Source of the DNA: Glycocaulis sp051859565 | GTDB lineage: Bacteria; Pseudomonadota; Alphaproteobacteria; Caulobacterales; Maricaulaceae | DNA length: 64,000 nt | Reading direction: 5' to 3' | Assembly (NCBI RefSeq): GCF_051859565.1 | Contig: NZ_JBHYFK010000009.1 | Location: forward strand, 6,129-70,128 | In this document: piece after piece, positions 1 to 8,065 of the stretch | Numbering within the stretch: position 1 is the stretch's first letter | Layout of the letters: each line of letters opens with the position of its first letter | Made by a program: the position numbers and the translations under genes | Notes under the pieces: generated by a model | Told to the model about the DNA's origin: nothing | Databases searched by the model: none | What the model saw: the letters and a program-made list of their open reading frames with translations, nothing else

Positions 1-403
1 CACCTGATGGACGCGCATCTGCCGAACGCAGCATCTCGCGCAGGCCCTGGCCAAAGAAGATGTTGTCGCCCAGCACCATCACCGATGGCGCACCGGCGAG
101 GAAATCTTCGGCCAGCAGATAGGCCTGTGCCAGCCCGTCCGGCGATGGCTGGGCGATATAGCTGAGGGAAAGCCCCCACTGGCTGCCATCACCCAGCAGC
201 GCCTGAAACAGAGCCTGATCGTGGGGCGTGGTGATGATGGCGATCTCGCGCACGCCGGTCAGCATCAGCACCGACAGCGGGTAATAGATCATCGGCTTGT
301 CGTAGATCGGCAGGAGCTGCTTGGAGACCACAGCCGTGACCGGATAAAGGCGCGAACCTGATCCGCCAGCCAGAATGATACCCTTGCGTTCTGTCACGGC
401 CAT
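1..403 (-). CDS. rfbA: Glucose-1-phosphate thymidylyltransferase, N-terminal part (cut by window edge)
   Basis: Converts glucose-1-phosphate and dTTP to dTDP-glucose, the first step of dTDP-L-rhamnose synthesis in the cytoplasm. The visible 134 codons begin MAVTERKGIILAGGSGSRLY, the nucleotidyltransferase GGxGxRL loop, followed by the conserved KQLLPIYDKPMIYYPLSVLM stretch and GDNIFFG, all typical of RfbA/RmlA. The start is the ATG at 403; the C-terminal half lies outside the window, before base 1. It sits 73 nt downstream of rfbB on the same strand, so the two are probably co-transcribed. Identity is secure; only the end is unknown. Confidence 0.95.
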   Translation of the reverse strand, partial: MAVTERKGIILAGGSGSRLYPVTAVVSKQLLPIYDKPMIYYPLSVLMLTGVREIAIITTPHDQALFQALLGDGSQWGLSLSYIAQPSPDGLAQAYLLAEDFLAGAPSVMVLGDNIFFGQGLREMLRSADARPSG

Positions 404-476
404 TTTCCCGCAGCGCGATCCATCCGGCCCCCTGTATCCGGCGCGTGCTGCCGGACGTCAATGCGCGCCGCGCGGG

Positions 477-1523
477 TCAGACCTTCGTGCCGAGCCGCTC
501 GCCTGCACCCTTGCGCGCCAGCAGCGGCCGCCACCAGCGCTCATTGTCCAGATACCATTGCACCGTGCGGCGCAGACCCTCTTCAAGCGTCACAGAAGGG
601 CGCCAGCCCAGCTCGCCGGCTATCCGGCTGGCGTCAATCGCGTAGCGGGCATCATGGCCGGGCCGGTCATCAACAAAGCGGATGAGGCTGGCATGGGGCT
701 GCGTTGAAGGACGCAGCTCATCGAGCACCGCGCACAGGGCCGTCACCAGCTCCAGATTGGTGCGCTCGCTATTGCCCCCGATATTGTAGGAACGCCCTGT
801 CTCGCCGCGTTGCAGGACGGTGAGCAGCGCGTCGGCATGATCCTCGACATAGAGCCAGTCGCGCACATTCGAGCCATCGCCATAGACCGGCAAAGGCTCG
901 CCCGCGAGCGCCTTGATGATCATCAGCGGGATCAGCTTTTCGGGGAAGTGATACGGCCCGTAATTGTTCGAGCAGTTGGTCAGCACCACGGGCAGGCCAT
1001 AGGTCTCATGCCAGGCGCGCACCAGATGGTCGGCCGCCGCCTTCGAGGCCGAATAGGGCGAGCGCGGATCATAGCGCGTCTCTTCGGTGAACTTCACTGA
1101 CGGATCGGCCGGCAGGGAGCCATACACCTCGTCGGTGGAAATATGGTGGAAGCGGAAGGCTTCCGGACGGCCCTTGCCCGCCCAGTATTTGCGCGCGGCT
1201 TCGAGCAGGTTGAACGTGCCGTTGATATTGGTCTCGATGAAGTCCGCCGGGCCATCAATGGAGCGGTCGACATGGCTTTCAGCCGCCAGATGCATCACGG
1301 CATCGGGCTGATGGGCGTCAAAAATCCGGTCCAGCGCAGCCCGGTCGCGTATGTCTGCGTGCTCGAAGGCGTAGAGCGGGGTGGTGGCCACAGACGCCAC
1401 ATTCTCCAGCGAGGCCGCATAGGTCAGCGCATCGAGATTGACTACTGCCAAGCCGCGCGACACCGCCAGGCGGATGACCGCCGATCCGATAAATCCCGCC
1501 CCGCCTGTGACCAGTACTTTCAT
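477..1523 (-). CDS. rfbB: dTDP-glucose 4,6-dehydratase
   Basis: Second enzyme of dTDP-rhamnose synthesis, an extended short-chain dehydrogenase that converts dTDP-glucose to the 4-keto-6-deoxy sugar with NAD+. The 348-aa protein opens with the Rossmann motif TGGAGFIGS (about residues 6-14). It then shows LAAESHVDRS, the active-site segment HISTDEVYG, the catalytic YSASK tetrad and NNYGPYHFPEKLIP, all diagnostic of RfbB/RmlB. The length is usual for the family. The gene starts 23 nt after the phosphomannomutase stop and precedes rfbA, as part of a cell-surface polysaccharide precursor operon. Confidence 0.96.
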   Translation of the reverse strand: MKVLVTGGAGFIGSAVIRLAVSRGLAVVNLDALTYAASLENVASVATTPLYAFEHADIRDRAALDRIFDAHQPDAVMHLAAESHVDRSIDGPADFIETNINGTFNLLEAARKYWAGKGRPEAFRFHHISTDEVYGSLPADPSVKFTEETRYDPRSPYSASKAAADHLVRAWHETYGLPVVLTNCSNNYGPYHFPEKLIPLMIIKALAGEPLPVYGDGSNVRDWLYVEDHADALLTVLQRGETGRSYNIGGNSERTNLELVTALCAVLDELRPSTQPHASLIRFVDDRPGHDARYAIDASRIAGELGWRPSVTLEEGLRRTVQWYLDNERWWRPLLARKGAGERLGTKV

Positions 1524-1546
1524 CGCCCTGCCCGGCTCCCCCGCGT

Positions 1547-3073
1547 TCAGATTTCCTGATCGAACGCGCCGACTTCAGGATATTTCGCCAGCTCCTGCTT
1601 GATCGCGGCGAAAATCGCGCTGACATCTTCTTTGGAGGCGAGGCTTTCCACCACCACGACCAGGTTGGGCGTGTTGGAGGAGGCCCGGATCAGCCCCCAT
1701 GCCCCGTCAGCAAAGGTGAAGCGCACGCCATTGACGGTGTTCACATCAACGATTGCACGCCCTGCCACCGTCTCACCCTTCGCCTTCTTGTCTTCAAAGC
1801 TGGCGATGATGCGCTCCACCACATCGTATTTCACCTCGTCCGCGCAGGCGGGCGACATGGTGGGCGAGCCATAGCTGACGGGAAGAGCGCGCTTGAGATC
1901 GGCCATTGAGCTGTCCGGATTATTGTCCAGCATGGCGAGGACGCAGCGCGCCGCCGTCAGCCCGCAATCATAGCCCTTGCCGACGGGCGGCTGCAGGAAG
2001 AAATGGCCGGACTTCTCAAAGCCCGCCAGCGCGCCCAGCTTGTGGGAGCGGCGCTTGATGTAGGAATGGCCGGTCTTGAAGTAATCGGTCTTCGCGCCAT
2101 TGGCTTTCAGCACCGGATCAGTGGCGTAAAGCCCGGTCGATTTCACATCGACCACGAAAGTGGCGCCCTTGTGCTCAGCGGAGAGATCACGCGCGAGCAT
2201 CAGGCCCACCTTGTCGGCGAAAATCTCCTCGCCCTCATTATCAACGACGCCGCACCGGTCCCCGTCGCCATCGAAGGCAAGACCGACATCGGCCTTGTGC
2301 TCGCGCACCGCCTCGGCCAGCACGTGCAGCATCTTCATGTCTTCGGGGTTCGGATTGTATTTGGGGAAGGTGTGGTCCAGCTCGCAATCGAGCGCGACCA
2401 CCTCCACGCCCATCGCTTCCAGCGCCTGCGGCGCAAAAGCGCCCGCCGTGCCATTGCCGCAGGCAGCGACGACTTTCAGCTTTCGCTTTGCTTTGAAGCC
2501 GCCCACCAGATCGGCGATATAGCGCTCGCGCACGCCATCGGCGCGCACATAGCCGCCCCCGGCGCGCGCCTTGCCAAGACCATCCAGCACGATGGCTTTC
2601 AGCCGGCTCATCTCGTCCGGGCCGAAGGTGAGCGGGCGTTCCACGCCCATTTTCACCCCGGTCCAGCCATTGGAATTGTGGCTGGCCGTGACCATGGCGA
2701 CGGCGGGAATATCGAGATCGAACTGCGCAAAATAGGCCATGGGCGACAGGGCGAGGCCAATATCATGCACCGTCACACCGGACTGCATCAGGCCCACTTC
2801 CAGCGCCTGTTTGACCGAAAGCGAATAGCTGCGGAAATCATGGCCCGTGACGATATGCGGGGCGACACCCAGCTCGTGCATCAGCGTGCCAAGGCCCAGC
2901 CCCAGCGCCTGCACACCATAGAGGTTCAGCTCCGGTGCCTTGTCGGAACCGGGATGACCGAACCACCAGCGCGCATCGTATTCGCGAAACCCGGTCGGCT
3001 TGATGAGCGGGCGGGTTTCAAACTCCCAGCTATTGGGCGGGATGTCGGCGGCGGGGCGCTGGCTATCGGTCAT
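1547..3073 (-). CDS. Phosphomannomutase/phosphoglucomutase
   Basis: Alpha-D-phosphohexomutase that interconverts 6- and 1-phospho-hexoses, feeding GDP-mannose or dTDP-glucose synthesis. The 508-aa protein has the phosphoserine loop TASHNSNGWTG, the metal-binding loop AFDGDGDRCG, the sugar-binding loop FEKSGHFF and the phosphate-binding RASSNTPN near the C terminus, in the normal domain order. The active-site loop reads TASHNSNG rather than the common TASHNPxxxNG, and the protein is about 50 residues longer than AlgC-type enzymes; both are seen in alphaproteobacterial PMM/PGM proteins. It lies between kdsD (50 nt upstream) and rfbB, which fits a surface-sugar role. Substrate preference (mannose or glucose) cannot be read from sequence. 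Confidence 0.92.
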   Translation of the reverse strand: MTDSQRPAADIPPNSWEFETRPLIKPTGFREYDARWWFGHPGSDKAPELNLYGVQALGLGLGTLMHELGVAPHIVTGHDFRSYSLSVKQALEVGLMQSGVTVHDIGLALSPMAYFAQFDLDIPAVAMVTASHNSNGWTGVKMGVERPLTFGPDEMSRLKAIVLDGLGKARAGGGYVRADGVRERYIADLVGGFKAKRKLKVVAACGNGTAGAFAPQALEAMGVEVVALDCELDHTFPKYNPNPEDMKMLHVLAEAVREHKADVGLAFDGDGDRCGVVDNEGEEIFADKVGLMLARDLSAEHKGATFVVDVKSTGLYATDPVLKANGAKTDYFKTGHSYIKRRSHKLGALAGFEKSGHFFLQPPVGKGYDCGLTAARCVLAMLDNNPDSSMADLKRALPVSYGSPTMSPACADEVKYDVVERIIASFEDKKAKGETVAGRAIVDVNTVNGVRFTFADGAWGLIRASSNTPNLVVVVESLASKEDVSAIFAAIKQELAKYPEVGAFDQEI

Positions 3074-3123
3074 GTGTGCCTCTTTGGGGGGTCAGGTCCG
3101 GTCCGGAGTGAGCGCGTATCAAC

Positions 3124-4122
3124 CTAGCTGAGACCGGCACGCAATAGATCATGAATGTGCAACAGGCCGAGCGGCCGGCCGGTTTCATCACAGACAAACA
3201 CGGACAGGATTTTGTGCGTTCCCGCCGTCATCAGGCGCAGCGCATCGGCAGCGAGATCGCCGGGCCGGACGCTTTTGGGATTGGCTGTCATGATCGCCTC
3301 GACCGGCGAAGCAGTGAGGTCCGGGCTCATATGGCGGCGTAAGTCACCGTCCGTGATGATGCCGGTCAGCTTGCCGCCGCGCGTAATGCCGACACAGCCA
3401 AACCCTTTGGCGCTCATCACGATCAGCGCATCGGACATGAGCGTGCCTTCTTCGGCCAGCGGCATGTCGGTGTGCATGAGATCGCCCGCCTTGAGGAAGG
3501 CTGCGCCCAGCGTGCCGCCGGGATGGAAGGTGGCAAAATCAGCCGCCGTAAAACCACGCGCCTCAATCAGCGCCACGGCGAGCGCATCGCCATAGGCCAT
3601 CATCAGCGTGGTGGAGGTGGTCGGTGCGCGCGTCTCCGCGGCGGCTTCCGGCACATCGGGAATGAGCAGGAGATGATCGCTCGCCTTGGCCAGCGTACTG
3701 TCCTTGCCTGCGGTGAGCGCGATCAGCGGCACGCCGAAGCGGCGGCAATAGGCGCTCAGATCGCCCAGCTCGCGCGTCTCGCCCGATTTGGACAGGGCCA
3801 ACACCGCATCGCTGGAGGTGATCATGCCCAGATCACCATGGCTGGCTTCTGCCGGGTGGACATATTGGGCCGGCGTGCCGGTAGAGGCGAGCGTGGCGGC
3901 GATCTTGCGCGCGACATGGCCCGACTTGCCCACACCTGCACAGATGAGACGGCCGCTCAGGGTGGCCAGCAGGCTGACCACGCCAACAGCGCGCTCATCG
4001 AAGGCATCTTCCAGGGCGGCCAGCCCCTCGCGCTCGATACGCGCGGTCCGGCGCATGGCATCAAGGATACGCGCCGTGTCTATCCGGGCAGAGGGGCGGT
4101 TCAGGCTTTCAGGTTCAGACAT
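3124..4122 (-). CDS. kdsD: Arabinose-5-phosphate isomerase (KpsF/GutQ family)
   Basis: Isomerises ribulose-5-phosphate to arabinose-5-phosphate, the first step to KDO of lipopolysaccharide. An N-terminal SIS domain carries GVGKSGHVARKIAATLASTG, the family-defining HAAEASHGD-like segment (here HPAEASHGDLGM) and SKSGET. Two C-terminal CBS domains follow (about residues 200-330). I prefer the ATG at 4122 (MSEPESLN); an in-frame GTG at 4146 would add eight residues, and neither has a strong ribosome-binding site. It is the first gene of the apparent kdsD-pmm-rfbB-rfbA unit. Confidence 0.93.
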   Translation of the reverse strand: MSEPESLNRPSARIDTARILDAMRRTARIEREGLAALEDAFDERAVGVVSLLATLSGRLICAGVGKSGHVARKIAATLASTGTPAQYVHPAEASHGDLGMITSSDAVLALSKSGETRELGDLSAYCRRFGVPLIALTAGKDSTLAKASDHLLLIPDVPEAAAETRAPTTSTTLMMAYGDALAVALIEARGFTAADFATFHPGGTLGAAFLKAGDLMHTDMPLAEEGTLMSDALIVMSAKGFGCVGITRGGKLTGIITDGDLRRHMSPDLTASPVEAIMTANPKSVRPGDLAADALRLMTAGTHKILSVFVCDETGRPLGLLHIHDLLRAGLS

Positions 4123-4236
4123 GGAAAAGGGGTCGACCTCAATCACGGCCCACGGCCTGCACCGGGTGCAAAGACGCCGGGCCGAGGGGTTTCACTTGGC
4201 TTGAGGCTTTAGCAGCGCTGTTTCGTGCTGGCCAGT

Positions 4237-4464
4237 TCAGAAGGCGTGATTGCCGATCTGGGTGGCGACGAAGGACAGGAAACGGTCCAGCGTTTCCTGG
4301 GTTTCTGTCTCGATGATACGTGCGCTGGCCTGGCCGCCCGGTTCGGTCATGTAGAACATGCATTCGGAGGTCCGCGCCGCCAGCTCCTCGGTGAAGCTGG
4401 CCACCAGCCGGTCGAGTAACGCGGCCTCATCCCCGTTCGCGGGGGTAACAACCTGCCGGATCAT
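4237..4464 (-). CDS. Small conserved-looking protein, unknown function
   Basis: A 75-aa soluble, acidic protein beginning MIRQVVTPANGDEAALLDRL, with two predicted amphipathic helices and no signal peptide, cysteine pair or recognised motif. The start is supported by AAGGGGTG about seven bases upstream of the ATG, and codon use matches the surrounding genes. It lies alone upstream of kdsD on the same strand, separated by about 110 nt, and divergent from gpmA. I do not recognise the family. Confidence 0.6.
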   Translation of the reverse strand: MIRQVVTPANGDEAALLDRLVASFTEELAARTSECMFYMTEPGGQASARIIETETQETLDRFLSFVATQIGNHAF

Positions 4465-4722
4465 CCCAACACCCCTTGCACTCTGCCGGACGCCGTTTGC
4501 CGGCGCCTCCTGAAGCCGTCATCTCACGATGATGGCCTCCTTCTAGCCGGACACTCTGCCCCTGCCCCCCGGTCATGCAAAGAGAGCGCCGCAAAAACCC
4601 GCCCGGTTTGAGCCCGATGTGTGTCTTTTTTGCCAAGGGAGCGGTATGGGAGTGGTCAAGTGAGCGCCTGCGCGCTATTGCCCGGTCCCGACACGGATCA
4701 GCCTGCTTTTTTGGAGTTCGCG

Positions 4723-5448
4723 ATGCCCCGCCTAGTCCTCACCCGCCACGGTCAGAGCCAGTGGAATCTGGAAAACCGCTTTACCGGCTGGGTGGATGTA
4801 GACCTGACGGAACGCGGCGAAGCCGAAGCGCGCCGGGGCGGCACGCTGATGAAAGAGGCAGGCTTTGCCCCCGACATCGCCTTCACCAGCTATCTGCGCC
4901 GTGCCATCCGCACCGCCCAGCTAGGGCTTGATACGCTGGACCGGCTGTGGATCCCGATGATGCCGGACTGGCGGCTCAATGAACGCCATTACGGCGCGCT
5001 GACGGGGTTGAACAAAGCCGAGACCGTGGCCGCCCACGGCGAGGACCAGGTGCTGGTCTGGCGGCGTTCCTTCGACATTCCGCCGCCGCCGCTGGATCCG
5101 TCCGATCCGCGCCATCCCTCGCACGATGAGCGCTATGCCCATCTCGACCCGGCTGCCCTGCCCGGCACCGAAAGCCTGAAAGATACGCTGACCCGCGTTG
5201 ATGAGTGTTTCCGTGCGCTGGTGGCGCCGCGCCTCGCCGGCGGCGAGAGCGTGCTCATCTCCGCCCATGGCAATTCGCTGCGCGCGCTGGTGAAAATCCT
5301 CTTCCAGGTCAGCAATGACGACATCCTGAAAGTGGAGGTGCCAACCGGCAATCCGCTGCTGATCGAGCTGGATGGGCTTCGCCCCGTCGAGGCGCGCTAT
5401 CTCGATGAAGACCGCGCCGAGGCCCTGCCCCCATGCCCGAAGGGCTGA
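4723..5448 (+). CDS. gpmA: 2,3-bisphosphoglycerate-dependent phosphoglycerate mutase
   Basis: Glycolytic and gluconeogenic interconversion of 3- and 2-phosphoglycerate. The 241-aa protein starts MPRLVLTRHGQSQWNLENRF, containing the phosphohistidine RHG motif. It continues with FTGWVDVDLTERG, the ERHYGALTGLNKAE substrate loop and the second catalytic histidine in SAHGNSLRAL. The ATG at 4723 is chosen because TTGGAG lies seven bases upstream and the family starts exactly here; the open frame extends further upstream without similarity. Its last 16 nt overlap the start of the next gene. Confidence 0.96.
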   Translation: MPRLVLTRHGQSQWNLENRFTGWVDVDLTERGEAEARRGGTLMKEAGFAPDIAFTSYLRRAIRTAQLGLDTLDRLWIPMMPDWRLNERHYGALTGLNKAETVAAHGEDQVLVWRRSFDIPPPPLDPSDPRHPSHDERYAHLDPAALPGTESLKDTLTRVDECFRALVAPRLAGGESVLISAHGNSLRALVKILFQVSNDDILKVEVPTGNPLLIELDGLRPVEARYLDEDRAEALPPCPKG

Positions 5449-6020
5449 CCCCTTCCGATCTGCGTTTCATGGACGCGGCGCTGGCGCTGGCCTTTTCCGG
5501 GCTGGGAAGCACCGCGCCCAACCCGTCCGTCGGCTGCGTCATCGCAAAAGATGGCCATGTGATCGCCATTGCCGTCACCGCGCCGGGCGGACGCCCGCAC
5601 GCCGAGGCGCAGGCGCTGGAGAGTGCGGGAGAGGCCGCGCGCGGCGCCGATGTCTATGTCACGCTGGAGCCCTGCTCCCACCATGGCCAGACACCGCCTT
5701 GCGCAGACGCACTCATCCGGGCAGGCGTGGCGCGCGTGTTCATCGCGTCCGGCGATCCTGATCCTCGGGTGTCGGGACGCGGCGTGGCCATGCTGCGCGA
5801 GGCAGGCATTCAAGTGATCGAAGGCGTCCGGCAGGCGGCAGGCGATACGCTCAATGCCGGCTTTTTCAGCCGCGTACGCACCGGCCTGCCGCTGGTCCTG
5901 CAGGACCGCCGGGCCAATATCTTCGATGCTGATCTGGTGCCGGGGCCGGATGAAAGCGTGGATCAGGCGATCCAGCGCCTTGGCCGCGAAGGGATGACCC
6001 GGGTGCGCATCGCGCATTAG
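5433..6020 (+). CDS. RibD-type deaminase domain protein, lacking the reductase domain
   Basis: The 195-aa protein matches the N-terminal deaminase half of RibD, which deaminates the pyrimidine intermediate of riboflavin synthesis. It has APNPSVGCVIAKDG near residue 30, the zinc and proton-shuttle motif HAEAQAL, and EPCSHHGQTPPC, so all zinc ligands and the catalytic Glu are present. About 45 residues after the deaminase fold resemble only the first strand of the reductase domain (GLPLVLQDRR) and then stop, whereas normal RibD runs to about 320-370 residues. The start overlaps gpmA by 16 nt (translational coupling likely). It may be a standalone deaminase or a truncated paralogue of a full RibD elsewhere. 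Confidence 0.8.
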   Translation: MPEGLTPSDLRFMDAALALAFSGLGSTAPNPSVGCVIAKDGHVIAIAVTAPGGRPHAEAQALESAGEAARGADVYVTLEPCSHHGQTPPCADALIRAGVARVFIASGDPDPRVSGRGVAMLREAGIQVIEGVRQAAGDTLNAGFFSRVRTGLPLVLQDRRANIFDADLVPGPDESVDQAIQRLGREGMTRVRIAH

Positions 6021-6057
6021 CGATATTGCGTGTTTTGCTGAAAATAGCTAATATCGC
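6020..6057 (+). promoter_or_regulatory. Promoter with overlapping inverted-repeat operator of the toxin-antitoxin pair
   Basis: A sigma70-like promoter is visible: TTGCGT at 6026-6031, a 17-nt spacer, and TAATAT at 6049-6054. Perfect inverted arms GCGATATT (6020-6027) and AATATCGC (6050-6057) cover both hexamers. This is the layout expected for autorepression by a Phd-type antitoxin, whose start codon lies 27 nt further on. Confidence 0.6.
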
Positions 6058-6083
6058 CACATGAAAGTGGAGGCATTGGCGAA

Positions 6084-6368
6084 ATGAGCAAGATTTCCGT
6101 GACGGCTACCGAGTTCCAGACCCGTGCCGGGCTCTATATCGAGCAGGCAGCCAAGGCCCCGGTCTTCATCACCAAGCACCGGCGCACGGCGCGCGTACTG
6201 ATCGATATTGATGAGTATGAGCGCCTGAAGGCGCGCGACACGCGCCAGAACCATCTTACACACGCGCTGCCGGACCAGTGGGCCGACGCGCTGGCTGGCG
6301 CACAGTACGGCGATGCCGATCCCGAACTGGAAGCGCTGCTGAAGACGGAATCCGGTGAAAAAGCCTGA
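6084..6368 (+). CDS. Phd/YefM-family antitoxin
   Basis: A 94-aa protein whose first 55 residues (ISVTATEFQTRAGLYIEQA, then VFITKHRRTARVLIDIDEYERL) follow the Phd/YefM DNA-binding fold. The C-terminal tail, rich in charged residues, is the part expected to bind the toxin. An inverted-repeat operator lies directly upstream. Its last 14 nt overlap the downstream PemK-like toxin gene, a common toxin-antitoxin arrangement. The role as antitoxin and autorepressor is inferred from family and context. Confidence 0.85.
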   Translation: MSKISVTATEFQTRAGLYIEQAAKAPVFITKHRRTARVLIDIDEYERLKARDTRQNHLTHALPDQWADALAGAQYGDADPELEALLKTESGEKA

Positions 6369-6789
6369 CCCGGCACCCGGCCTTGTCATCCGCTATGACT
6401 TTCTCTGGTCACACGAGCGCGAGAAAGGTCAGGGTGAAGGCAGCAAGGACCGGCCCTGTGTAGTGGTGGCCGCGATTGTCCAGAAGGCTGACGGCAAGAC
6501 CGAGGTGCTGCTGGCGCCTATGACACACAACCCTCCAGAGGCGCAATCAGGTGCGGTCCCGATACCCGCTGCCATCAGCCGCCATCTCGGACTGGATGAC
6601 TTGCAAAGCTATGTCGTGACGACCGAGGCCAACGCCGTCTCGTGGGATGATGCGGGCATTATTCCGGCTAGGCCCGGCAAGGACTGGGCCTATGGGCGTC
6701 TTCCCAAGGGACTCTACGAAGACATCCGCTTGGCCATGATGGAACGGCTTCGTCAGCGAACGCTGAAAACAGCCAAGCGGGAGAGCTGA
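6355..6789 (+). CDS. PemK/MazF-like toxin
   Basis: A 144-aa basic protein with an SH3-like barrel pattern of the PemK/MazF endoribonuclease superfamily: strand VIRYDFLW, the long first loop, then KDRPCVVVAAIV (the equivalent of the family's RPVVVVS strand) and VLLAPMTHNPP (equivalent of PxT). It overlaps the antitoxin gene by 14 nt, so the two are translationally coupled. Such toxins usually cleave mRNA. The usual start sequence GDIxxVDF is altered to GLVIRYDFLW, so this is a divergent member. No other gene follows in the operon. Confidence 0.75.
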   Translation: MKKPDPAPGLVIRYDFLWSHEREKGQGEGSKDRPCVVVAAIVQKADGKTEVLLAPMTHNPPEAQSGAVPIPAAISRHLGLDDLQSYVVTTEANAVSWDDAGIIPARPGKDWAYGRLPKGLYEDIRLAMMERLRQRTLKTAKRES

Positions 6790-6799
6790 AACCCGCCCC

Positions 6800-7891
6800 C
6801 TAACCCTTATTCCGCCGCAGCCGTCTCAGCCTCCGCCAGAAGCGTTTGCGCTCCGGGCGGGGCTGGGGTTTGAGATTGGCGACGAACTGCTCGGTACAGG
6901 CGCGCCAGGAGTTCTGCTCGGCGAAGGCGCGCGCATCCTCGCGGTTCAGCTCCAGCGCCTGCAGGCAGGCTTCGCGCAGATCGTCTGACACCACACCGGC
7001 ATTGGAGCCGGGGATGATGTCGCGCGGACCCGGCGCAACAAACGCCGCCACCGGCGTGCCGCAAGCCATCGCTTCGAGGATTACCAGCCCGAACGTGTCG
7101 GTGAAGCTGGGGAAGACGAACACATCGGCGTCAGCAAAATGGCGCGCCAGCTCTTCGCCCGACTTTCCGCCGGTGAAGTGCACGTCCTTGTATTTGCGTT
7201 TCAGCTCTTCCAGCTGCGGACCCGGCCCGACGACAACCTTGGAGCCGGGCAGGTCGAGCTTCAGGAAAGCCTCGATATTCTTCTCCACCGCCACCCGGCC
7301 GACATAGGCAAAGACCGGCTTTGGCAGGTCTTTGTAGACCCCGCCATCAATGCCGCGCAGGTCCGGGCGGAACTGGTCTGTGTCCACCCCGCGAGACCAT
7401 GGGACGAGATTGTTGAATCCGCGCTTGACGAGCCCGGCCCGCATCGTCTCGGTGGCGACCATGATGCCGTTACCCGCATTGTGGAAGCGGCGCATGAAGG
7501 CATAGCCCGCCGCCAGCGGAATAAAGGGGAAGCGCGCATGCACATATTCGGGAAACTGGGTGTGGTAGCTGGTCGTGAAGGGCAGCTTCCATGACAGGCA
7601 GATGCGCCGGGCAACATGGCCCAGCGTGCCTTCGGTGGAGATATGGATCGCTTCCGGCTCGAAGGCGCGGAAACGCGCTTCCAGGTCCTCACGCGCGCCC
7701 AGCGCCAGCTTGATATCGGGATAGGTGGGCAGGGGGATGGTCTTGAAGCCAAGGCCCGGATGGATGACCTCCACCTCATGGCCCATGGCGCGGCATTCAT
7801 CGACCGTGCGCGACAGGGTACGCACCACGCCATTGACCTGCGGCTCCCAGGCGTCTGTCACCAGCAGTATGCGCAGCGGCGTGTTGTCCAT
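6800..7891 (-). CDS. GT4-family glycosyltransferase
   Basis: A 363-aa retaining GT-B glycosyltransferase. It shows the N-terminal acceptor-domain signature NGVVRTL (residues 17-23), SYHTQFPEYVHAR, YVGRVAVEKNIEAFL at the linker, VVGPGPQ, and the donor-binding E-x7-E motif in FTDTFGLVILEAMACGTP. These resemble the group that glycosylates diacylglycerol or phosphatidylinositol (SqdX/MgtA/PimB-like), so glycolipid synthesis is a reasonable guess, but substrate cannot be assigned. The ATG at 7891 (MDNTPLRILLVTDAWEPQ) is chosen because similarity begins there; the open frame runs far upstream without meaning. The C terminus is very arginine-rich, suggesting membrane contact. It is divergent from putA. 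Confidence 0.85.
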   Translation of the reverse strand: MDNTPLRILLVTDAWEPQVNGVVRTLSRTVDECRAMGHEVEVIHPGLGFKTIPLPTYPDIKLALGAREDLEARFRAFEPEAIHISTEGTLGHVARRICLSWKLPFTTSYHTQFPEYVHARFPFIPLAAGYAFMRRFHNAGNGIMVATETMRAGLVKRGFNNLVPWSRGVDTDQFRPDLRGIDGGVYKDLPKPVFAYVGRVAVEKNIEAFLKLDLPGSKVVVGPGPQLEELKRKYKDVHFTGGKSGEELARHFADADVFVFPSFTDTFGLVILEAMACGTPVAAFVAPGPRDIIPGSNAGVVSDDLREACLQALELNREDARAFAEQNSWRACTEQFVANLKPQPRPERKRFWRRLRRLRRNKG

Positions 7892-8065
7892 GTCCCAGCC
7901 TCTTCTCGAATGCCGCAAGCCTGTTCGGGGTAGCGGCAGGATGTCGGGCCGGTGCTCATAACGTGTTTTTCCGCCCAAGCGAAGGGTAACGGTGCTGTGG
8001 CCTTGCCTGCCCGTTCGCGTTGTGGGCAATGTCGGCCCAGCTCTGGCCTGGAACACGGATTGACA

